Source of the DNA: an uncultured Gemmatimonadota bacterium
GTDB lineage: Bacteria > Gemmatimonadota > Gemmatimonadetes > Gemmatimonadales > GWC2-71-9
DNA length: 7,031 nt
Reading direction: 5' to 3'
NCBI GenBank assembly: GCA_913009915.1
Contig: CAJVYZ010000141.1
Coordinates: forward strand, 1-7,031
Shown one piece after another: positions 1 through 5,190 of the stretch (position 1 is the first letter of the stretch; each line of letters opens with the position of its first letter). Position numbers and translations under genes: made by a program. The notes beneath the pieces were generated by a model, which was not told the DNA's origin, made no database searches, and was given only the letters and a program-made list of their open reading frames with translations.

Positions 1-68
1 TCCAAGCAGAAGACGGCATACGAGATATATCAGTGTGACTGGAGTTCAGACGTGTGCTCTTCCGATCT
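1..68. other. Illumina P7 index adapter (library artefact, not genomic)
   Basis: Bases 3-26 match the P7 flow-cell sequence, 27-34 (atatcagt) sit where the i7 barcode belongs, and 35-68 match the index-read/read-2 primer ending in GCTCTTCCGATCT. Genomic sequence therefore starts at about base 69. Translating this adapter gives the spurious N-terminal residues MCSSDL in front of the first gene. The match is to well-known oligonucleotide sequences and is essentially certain. Confidence 0.98.
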
Positions 69-69
69 C

Positions 70-1257
70 GTCACCACGGCAGGCAAAAACGAGAACATGA
101 CGCTGGCGATCCGATCCAACTACGGGCAACGCTCCGGCCGGGCCACCGCCAACGAGTTCGACGACGAGAGCCTCGAGCGGCTGGTGCGTCGCTCGGAAGA
201 GCTGGCCAAACTGGCGCCTGAAGACGAGGAGTTCATGGCGCCACTCGGGCCCCAGAAGTACCTCCCGTCGCACACTTGGCACGAGGCCACGGCCAACATC
301 TCCCCCGACGCCCGGGCCCAAGCCGCGGCCGGCAGTATCGAGCGATCCATGGCCCGCGACTGCGTGGCGGCCGGCTTCCTGAACGACGCCGCTGGGTTCG
401 CGGCCATGGCCAACACCAACGGCCTGTTCGCCTACAACCCCAGCACCTCGGTCAACTTCTCCCTCACCGCCCGGACCGCAGACGCTCAGGGGTCGGGCTA
501 CGTCCGCCGTGATCTCAACGACGTGACCAAGCTCGACACCGATGCGGCGTCCGACATCGCCATCGAGAAGGCGGTCGCCAGCCACGACGCCCGGGCCATC
601 GAGCCGGGGCGCTACACCGTCATCCTCGAACCGGAAGCTTCGGTCGGGTTGATCCAGAATATGATGTTCAACCTGAGCGCCCGGCGCGCCGACGAGGGCC
701 GGAGCTTCATGGCAAAACCCGGCGGCGGCACGCGCGTGGGAGAGCAGCTGCTCGACGAACGGATCTCGATCACCTCCGACCCCAGCAACACCGAGGTGCC
801 GGTCTCACCCTGGCTGGGGGACGGACGGCCGCGCGAGCGCACCGATTGGATCAAGAACGGCGTGGTTGAGAACCTGTTCTATTCGCGCTTCTGGGCGCGG
901 AAGAATGGTGTCCATGCGCTGCCGGCGCCCGGCAATTTCATCATGGCCGGGGGCGACGCATCGCTGGAAGACCTAATCCGCGACACACGCCGGGGAGTGC
1001 TACTGACCCGCACCTGGTACATCCGGACGGTCGACCCGCAGACGCTGCTCTACACCGGGCTGACACGGGACGGCACCTTCTTCATCGAGAACGGCGGCAT
1101 CAAGCACGCGGTGAAGAACTTCCGCTTCAACGAGAGCCCGGTGAGCATGCTAAACAATCTCGACGAACTGGGCCGGCCGGAGCGGTCGCGCGGGTACCTG
1201 ATCCCGCCGATGCGGGTTCGGGATTTTGCGTTTACCAGCCTCTCGGATGCGGTGTGA
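70..1257 (+). CDS. TldD/PmbA family protein, TldE-like, 5'-truncated by contig end
   Basis: C-terminal ~395 residues of a TldD/PmbA (peptidase U62) family protein. In characterised members TldD and TldE form a cytoplasmic heterodimeric metalloprotease that degrades unfolded or leader peptides (microcin B17 maturation, CcdA turnover). Recognition rests on the conserved C-terminal half: a PVSPWLGDGRPRERTDW stretch coded from about 799, then NGVVENLFYSRFWA, and the terminal block YTGLTRDGTFFIENGGIKHA followed by KNFRFNESPVSMLNN (about 1051-1155). The place where TldD carries its HExxxH zinc site (here about 631-710, reading ASVGLIQNMMFNLSARRADE) has no such motif, so this is the non-catalytic TldE type by inference. 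A TldD partner would be expected just upstream, off the contig. The true start is missing: in-frame residues before codon 70 are adapter translation. The frame is open and strongly GC3-biased to the TGA at 1255. Confidence 0.9.
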   Translation, partial: VTTAGKNENMTLAIRSNYGQRSGRATANEFDDESLERLVRRSEELAKLAPEDEEFMAPLGPQKYLPSHTWHEATANISPDARAQAAAGSIERSMARDCVAAGFLNDAAGFAAMANTNGLFAYNPSTSVNFSLTARTADAQGSGYVRRDLNDVTKLDTDAASDIAIEKAVASHDARAIEPGRYTVILEPEASVGLIQNMMFNLSARRADEGRSFMAKPGGGTRVGEQLLDERISITSDPSNTEVPVSPWLGDGRPRERTDWIKNGVVENLFYSRFWARKNGVHALPAPGNFIMAGGDASLEDLIRDTRRGVLLTRTWYIRTVDPQTLLYTGLTRDGTFFIENGGIKHAVKNFRFNESPVSMLNNLDELGRPERSRGYLIPPMRVRDFAFTSLSDAV

Positions 1258-1264
1258 TGGGAAA

Positions 1265-1282
1265 CGGTGGACGGTGGACGGT
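1265..1282. repeat. Short tandem repeat, 7-bp unit cggtgga
   Basis: Two full copies (1265-1271 and 1272-1278) and a partial third (cggt, 1279-1282) of cggtgga lie just after the tldE-like stop codon. It is non-coding and too short to assign a role; it may be simple slippage. Confidence 0.6.
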
Positions 1283-1487
1283 TCACCAAAGCTTCATCCA
1301 GACCCGCCTGCGCTCCGCATGCACCACACCCACCACGGCCCAGCCGGCCCGAGGTAGATCGGGGCTACTCGGCCGGCTCCTGGACGGCGAAGGCCGCACG
1401 CGAGACGTTGCCGACGGCAAAGGCGCCCGCCATGACGGTGAAGCCGACGGCCATCCCGTAGTAGTCGTTGCCCTGATCGTCAGCGTT
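1283..1487 (-). pseudogene. Aquaporin (MIP family) remnant, C-terminal helices only
   Basis: Read on the minus strand from about 1487, the sequence gives NADDQGNDYYGMAVGF then TVMAGAFAVGNVS, which fits the loop plus fifth helix of MIP-family water/glycerol channels (usual pattern GNSxYGLAIGFTVxAGAFAVGxxSGGAFNPAV). Third codon positions are almost all G or C, as in real coding DNA. Immediately after NVS the expected second NPA loop is lost (RAAFAVQEPAE, then TAG at 1365-1367). Beyond that stop, the other two minus frames carry IYLGPAG and AGWAVVGVVHAERRR, resembling the sixth helix, ending at TGA (1283-1285). The distance from NVS to IYL is about half that expected. I infer a decayed gene with a small internal deletion, frameshifts and a missing N-terminal two thirds. 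The fifth-helix match is the firm part; the sixth-helix reading is tentative. It converges on the tldE-like gene with about 25 bp between stops. Confidence 0.5.
1342..1378. other. Stable imperfect hairpin, terminator-like but without T-run
   Basis: Arms agccggcc (1342-1349) and ggccggct (1371-1378) are perfectly complementary. After a one-base bulge at 1350, gag (1351-1353) pairs with ctc (1368-1370), and after a bulge at 1354, tag (1355-1357) pairs with cta (1365-1367), leaving a 7-nt loop. That gives 14 paired positions. No T-tract follows on either strand, so it is not a canonical intrinsic terminator. It lies downstream of the tldE-like gene and inside the aquaporin remnant, exactly where the second NPA loop is missing. 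Confidence 0.5.
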
Positions 1488-1617
1488 TTGGGCCATCGTC
1501 AATGTGTTTCGGAGCCGGGAATCCACGGGCAGCAACGTGTTGTGGACGGCGGTGATCATCCTCTTCCCGGTGATCGGGTTGCTGATCTGGTTCTTCGCGG
1601 GACCGAGAAAGGACTAG
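1483..1617 (+). pseudogene. PLDc_N-domain small membrane protein, 5' end missing
   Basis: The plus-strand frame ending at TAG 1615-1617 reads AFWAIVNVFRSRESTGSN, then VLWTAVIILFPVIGLLIW and FFAGPRKD. This is the PLDc_N (cardiolipin synthase / phospholipase D N-terminal) pattern: WAIV...RS, TG.N.LW, a hydrophobic helix with FPVIG, then a GPRK ending. Stand-alone PLDc_N proteins are about 60 residues with two membrane helices and unknown function. Here the second helix and tail are intact, but the first helix and start codon are absent: the same frame is closed by TGA at 1474 and tandem TAGs at 1459 and 1462. Immediately upstream the opposite strand reads as an aquaporin fragment. A GTG at 1504 has no ribosome-binding site and would leave out the first helix, so I call it a remnant. 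The stop lies 19 bp before the DinB-like gene. Confidence 0.65.
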
Positions 1618-1636
1618 AGAACTGGCCACGTCTCCC

Positions 1637-2161
1637 ATGACCATATCATTGACCGTCCCCGATCCTTCAGAATACGACCCGTTCTACGCCGACTACGTCG
1701 CCGAAGCCGGGGATATCCCCGTCCTCGATCAGCTGGCCGTCCAGCTCGACGGCACCGTGCGGCTGTTGCAGCCCGTGAGCGAACGGCAGGCTGGTTACCG
1801 GTACGCAGCCGGCAAATGGTCGGTCAGGGAAGTAGTGGGCCACGTCATCGACAGCGAACGGGTGCTCGCCGGCCGGGCGCTGCACTTCGCCCGGCGGGAC
1901 CCGGCGCCGCTTCCCGGCTTCGACCAGGATCCCTACGTGGCGGAGGCACTCAGCGACACACGACCCCTTCGTTCGCTGTTAGCTGAACTGGATGCCGTTC
2001 GCCGCTCCACGCTGGCGCTGTTCCGCAGTCTCCCAACCGACGCCTGGGACAGCCGGGGCACGGCCAGCGGGGTGGAGTTCACCGTCCGGGCGTTGTTGTT
2101 CATCATTGCGGGGCACGAGTTGCACCACCGGCGAGTGCTGGAGGAGCGGTACCTGTCGTAA
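1637..2161 (+). CDS. DinB-like / DinB_2 superfamily protein, putative metal-dependent
   Basis: Complete 174-residue protein of the DinB/YfiT-like four-helix-bundle superfamily. Members bind a divalent metal through three histidines; characterised relatives include thiol transferases (e.g. bacillithiol or mycothiol S-transferases), but most are unassigned. The signature GKWSVREVVGHVIDSERV spans residues 59-76 with H69 as first ligand. The second pair sits in GHELHH near the C-terminus (H160 and H164). The length is typical and the helices look intact, so the fold and metal site are well supported; the substrate is not. The start ATG at 1637 lacks a clear Shine-Dalgarno sequence, but no better in-frame start lies nearby and the first residues (MTISLTVPDPSEY) suit the family's flexible lead. 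It follows the PLDc_N remnant by 19 bp and is separated from the kinase by 134 bp, so it is probably its own transcription unit or read from upstream. Confidence 0.88.
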   Translation: MTISLTVPDPSEYDPFYADYVAEAGDIPVLDQLAVQLDGTVRLLQPVSERQAGYRYAAGKWSVREVVGHVIDSERVLAGRALHFARRDPAPLPGFDQDPYVAEALSDTRPLRSLLAELDAVRRSTLALFRSLPTDAWDSRGTASGVEFTVRALLFIIAGHELHHRRVLEERYLS

Positions 2162-2295
2162 GGGTGCGCTGTGGGCAGGTATGCGGTGTGCGGTGATGAC
2201 ATGCTGTTGCTGAAGAGACGACCACTGCCCTCGCTGCCCTCGCCGGCGTAGCCCCCCCATAGCCCCCAACCTCTCCGAGCCCCATATTAAGGCCG
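2162..2295. promoter_or_regulatory. Intergenic leader of the kinase gene; tentative -10 element
   Basis: This 134-bp spacer holds a 9-bp tandem repeat (ctgccctcg at 2225-2233 and 2234-2242), a C-rich tract (2251-2267) and, just before the kinase ATG, the only AT-rich patch, catattaa at 2283-2290. The tattaa at 2285-2290 resembles a sigma-70 -10 hexamer but no convincing -35 is seen. If used, transcription would begin at or next to the ATG, giving a leaderless message. The alternative is a weak aagg ribosome-binding site (2289-2292) three bases from the ATG. I see no convincing terminator for the DinB-like gene here. Confidence 0.25.
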
Positions 2296-4983
2296 ATGCC
2301 TTCCTCACTCGAGAACCTGAAAGCCGCGCTGGCCGGCCGCTACCAGATCGAACGGGAGATCGGTCAGGGCGGCATGGCCACCGTTTACCTGGCCAACGAC
2401 CTGCGCCACGAGCGCAAGGTCGCCGTCAAGGTGTTGCGTCCCGACCTGGCAGCCGCCTTGGGCCCCGAGCGGTTCCTCCGTGAGATCAAGATCGCCGCCA
2501 ACCTGACCCACCCCCACATCCTTCCGCTGCACGACTCGGGTGAGGCCGACGGGTTCCTCTATTACGTCATGCCCTACATCAAGGGCGACACGCTGAGAGA
2601 GCGTATAGAAAAGGAAGTCGAGCTGCCGGTGGCGGAGGCGGTGCGCATCATCCGCGAAGTGACCGACGCGCTGGCGTTCGCCCATTCCCAGGGCGTGGTG
2701 CACCGGGACATCAAGCCCGACAACGTCATGCTCTCGGGCCGGCACGCCATGGTGATGGACTTCGGCGTGGCCAAGGCGGTGAGCGAAGCCACCGGACGCA
2801 CTACGCTCACCACCGCCGGCGTGGCACTCGGCACACCGACCTACATGGCACCGGAACAGGCCACCGCCGATCCCCACGTGGACCACCGGGCCGACATCTA
2901 CGCCGTCGGGGTCATGGCCTACGAGTTGTTGGCCGGGCGCACACCGTTCCAAGGCGCCAGCCCCCAGGCGGTGTTGGCGGCGCACGTTACCGAAGAGGCC
3001 GAGCCGGTCTCGAAGCACCGCGATCACGTATCGGGCGACCTGGAAGCGCTGGTGATGAAATGCCTGGCCAAGAAGCCGGCGGACCGCTGGCAGAGCGCCG
3101 ACGAGATGCTGCCGCACCTGGAGGCCATGGCGGCCACCAGCGGTGGCCTGACGCCCACCTCGACCCGACCGATCGAGGGGGTGGGGGTGGCGGCACCGAG
3201 GCGACGTGTGTGGTGGATGGCGGCCGGCGCTGCAGCAGCGCTGATCGTCATCGCCGTATTCGGCGCCACGATGCTGCGGGACGATCCACTCATCATCACG
3301 ACATCAAACATCTTGCAGGTAACCAGTGAGCCGGGCCTTGAGTTCCAACCCAGCCTTTCACCTGATGGCAAAGACGTGGCGTATGTGGTCGGTCCGATAG
3401 GTACGCCACGGGTGGTCATTCGCAGTACCATCAACTTGTCTAGTGGTGGCGAAACGAGACTAGGCGAGGGATTACCGGGGTCACACTGGTTGCCCATGTG
3501 GACTGCCGACGGTGCCTCGATTCGCTTCGTTGTGTGTGACCACTCCGGCTCCAAGTGTGAGTGGAGGGAGGCGGGAAAACTGGGGGGCACCAGCACACCA
3601 ATTAGTGTCCCAAGCACTCGAGGTAATACTCACGGCTGGTCTCCGGATGGAACACGAGTGGCTTTCTCACGGAGTGACAGCATCTTCGCCTATTCGACCG
3701 AGGATACGGAGCCGCAATTACTCGGCATTCACACGGTAGATACCTGGAATCCTCATTCGTTCGCCTGGTCCCCCGGCGGGCAACTCCTGGCGTACGTCAA
3801 TGGCAACCCACAATGGAGATTCAGCGGAAATCTGTCAGGCTCATCGATCTGGATCATCGATGCCAACGGCGGAGAGCCGGTCGCGGTAACCTCTCCTGAC
3901 CATATGAACCTGAGCCCGCAGTGGCTCCCCGATAGTCGCCATATCGTGTTCGTCTCCAATAGGGACGGTCCCAGGGGTATCTACGTGGTCGAGGTAGGCC
4001 TTGATGGACCGCTGGGAGACGTTCAGAGCGTGGCGACTTCGACAGACCCCCACTCCATCTCGGTGTCGACCGATGGGAAGAAGCTGGCTTTCTCGAAATT
4101 CCACCTGCGACAAAACATCTGGTCGATTCCTATTCCTCGCTCCGAGGTGCTATCGATCAGAGACGCGCAGCCGGTGACCACGGGCAATCAGGTCATAGAG
4201 AGTCACGATCTTTCACCTGATGGCCGGTTTGTCACGTTTGATGGGAGCCGTCTTGGGAACGCTGACATATATCGTATGCCGGTGGAGGGCGGTAATGCCC
4301 AACTGATAGCGGACCTACCCGGGAGTGCCTTCGCCCCCGTCTGGTCCCCCGACGGAACTGAAATAGCTTTCTTCGGGGGGTTAGGAGCGACGAACCATGC
4401 CATATTTGTGGTGTCGGCCAACGGTGGCGACCCACGATTGATCGTCGACTTCCCGTTCGGTGACCTAGACCCGTCATGGTCGCCGGATGGTCTGACTATT
4501 GCCTTCCTTTCCCGTGGCTCTCAGCAAAATGACCCATACGCCGTTTGGACTGTCTCGAGGGAGAGCGTCGGTGATGCGTGGGGCGATCCTGTTCGGCTGA
4601 CAGATTTCTTCTGCGACTGGTCGGACTGGACACCCGACGGCGAGAGCCTGGTTTGCAGTACGGGATCGGAATTTGTGATTGTATCGAAGAGCGGTGCGGT
4701 GGTATCTCGATTCGCCCCACAAATGCAAGGGGGTCTTATGGCTCCGTTGTTTTCATCTGACGGCTCGGCGATCTATTTCTTTGGCCGTCCGACGGACGAG
4801 TGGGGCATCTGGTCAATGCCGGTTGCCGGTGGTGAGCCGACCAGGCTAGTAGCGTTTGATGACCCATCTTTGACGCTTCTCACCGGCCCAGCCGTCCGCT
4901 CCTTGAGCGTCGGCCCGGACCGGTTCTATCTGACGATCTCCGAGTACGAAAGCGACATCTGGGTGATGGACCTGGAGTATTGA
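2296..4983 (+). CDS. Membrane Ser/Thr protein kinase with PD40 (TolB-like) sensor domain
   Basis: Complete 895-residue Hanks-type kinase. The cytoplasmic kinase domain spans about residues 16-275: glycine loop IGQGGMATVYLA (22-33), ATP lysine K45 in VAVK, helix-C glutamate E63, catalytic HRDIKPDN (136-143), metal-binding DFG (155-157), a Thr-rich activation segment (TTLTT, 169-173) and APE (185-187). All catalytic residues are present, and HRD makes it an RD kinase, probably activated by loop autophosphorylation. A basic stretch (PRRR) precedes a single membrane helix at about 305-327. The rest (about 335-895) lies outside and holds roughly ten PD40-type repeats, seen as SPDG-like turns near 355, 449, 491, 545, 591, 640, 684, 729, 779 and 820, likely forming one or two beta-propellers. 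The ligand is unknown. The only sensor cysteines I see are two close pairs, C414/C421 and C773/C787. Codon bias weakens markedly after the membrane helix. Start chosen because MPSSLENLKAALAGRYQIER matches the usual lead of such kinases. Confidence 0.95.
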   Translation: MPSSLENLKAALAGRYQIEREIGQGGMATVYLANDLRHERKVAVKVLRPDLAAALGPERFLREIKIAANLTHPHILPLHDSGEADGFLYYVMPYIKGDTLRERIEKEVELPVAEAVRIIREVTDALAFAHSQGVVHRDIKPDNVMLSGRHAMVMDFGVAKAVSEATGRTTLTTAGVALGTPTYMAPEQATADPHVDHRADIYAVGVMAYELLAGRTPFQGASPQAVLAAHVTEEAEPVSKHRDHVSGDLEALVMKCLAKKPADRWQSADEMLPHLEAMAATSGGLTPTSTRPIEGVGVAAPRRRVWWMAAGAAAALIVIAVFGATMLRDDPLIITTSNILQVTSEPGLEFQPSLSPDGKDVAYVVGPIGTPRVVIRSTINLSSGGETRLGEGLPGSHWLPMWTADGASIRFVVCDHSGSKCEWREAGKLGGTSTPISVPSTRGNTHGWSPDGTRVAFSRSDSIFAYSTEDTEPQLLGIHTVDTWNPHSFAWSPGGQLLAYVNGNPQWRFSGNLSGSSIWIIDANGGEPVAVTSPDHMNLSPQWLPDSRHIVFVSNRDGPRGIYVVEVGLDGPLGDVQSVATSTDPHSISVSTDGKKLAFSKFHLRQNIWSIPIPRSEVLSIRDAQPVTTGNQVIESHDLSPDGRFVTFDGSRLGNADIYRMPVEGGNAQLIADLPGSAFAPVWSPDGTEIAFFGGLGATNHAIFVVSANGGDPRLIVDFPFGDLDPSWSPDGLTIAFLSRGSQQNDPYAVWTVSRESVGDAWGDPVRLTDFFCDWSDWTPDGESLVCSTGSEFVIVSKSGAVVSRFAPQMQGGLMAPLFSSDGSAIYFFGRPTDEWGIWSMPVAGGEPTRLVAFDDPSLTLLTGPAVRSLSVGPDRFYLTISEYESDIWVMDLEY

Positions 4984-5004
4984 GGCGGTTCCCACCCACC
5001 ATTC

Positions 5005-5020
5005 GCCGCCACACGGCGGT
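5005..5020 (+). terminator. Small GC hairpin after the kinase stop
   Basis: ccgcc (5006-5010) pairs with ggcgg (5015-5019) around a four-base acac loop, extendable by a G-T pair (5005/5020). It starts 22 bases after the kinase stop codon, where a terminator would be expected. There is no T-run after it, so intrinsic termination is doubtful. Confidence 0.3.
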
Positions 5021-5116
5021 CACGTCTCCATGGCCGGCCCGCCAATCTGTCGCACAAAATGAACAACATTTCTCTTGCTGTCTCTTATCCCTGTATGATA
5101 TTGAGGGTCGGTTGAA

Positions 5117-5138
5117 GGAGTTCCCGAGCCTGAACTCC
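5117..5138 (-). terminator. Hairpin downstream of the transporter operon
   Basis: ggagttc (5117-5123) and gaactcc (5132-5138) form a perfect 7-bp stem with an 8-base loop. It lies 52 bases past the permease stop codon on the minus strand and between convergent genes, so it could end either transcript. No strong T-tract follows on either strand. Confidence 0.35.
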
Positions 5139-5190
5139 ACATCCCGGGCCCAGTGCGCCAATCGGACACGCCGACCATGATGAGTTCTTG

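Larger units (their letters stand above)
4984..5190. other. AT-rich spacer between convergent genes
   Basis: This 207-bp region separates the kinase from the transporter operon, which converge on it. I see no supported gene. Its middle is strikingly AT-rich: 5051-5100 has 19 G/C of 50. It contains ctgtctcttat at 5078-5088, identical to the first 11 bases of the Tn5/Nextera mosaic end but not the rest. A TTGCTG/TATGAT pair (5075-5080, 5094-5099) is spaced only 13 bp and is not a convincing promoter. Two small hairpins are listed separately. Confidence 0.6.

Noticed and set aside
1455..1490. Plus-strand hydrophobic reading VVVVALIVSVL as the missing first helix of the PLDc_N protein through a frameshift
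   Set aside because: It has the right character and position, but it has no start codon and the opposite strand shows better codon bias and a motif match; kept only as an alternative to the fusion model.
1254..1640. 128-residue plus-strand open frame spanning the decayed region
   Set aside because: Its residues are low-information and resemble no family; the recognisable signals in this stretch lie in the other plus frame (PLDc_N) and on the minus strand (aquaporin-like).
2305..3117. 270-residue minus-strand open frame opposite the kinase domain
   Set aside because: It mirrors the kinase frame, has no recognisable motif, and is His/Gly/Val-rich as expected for antisense of high-GC3 codons; the plus strand has all kinase motifs.
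5075..5099. Promoter TTGCTG/TATGAT in the convergent spacer
   Set aside because: Spacing of 13 bp is too short and no gene starts downstream.
4980..5180. 66-residue plus-strand open frame after the kinase
   Set aside because: Overlaps the kinase stop, no ribosome-binding site, no recognisable motif, and crosses the AT-rich spacer without codon bias.
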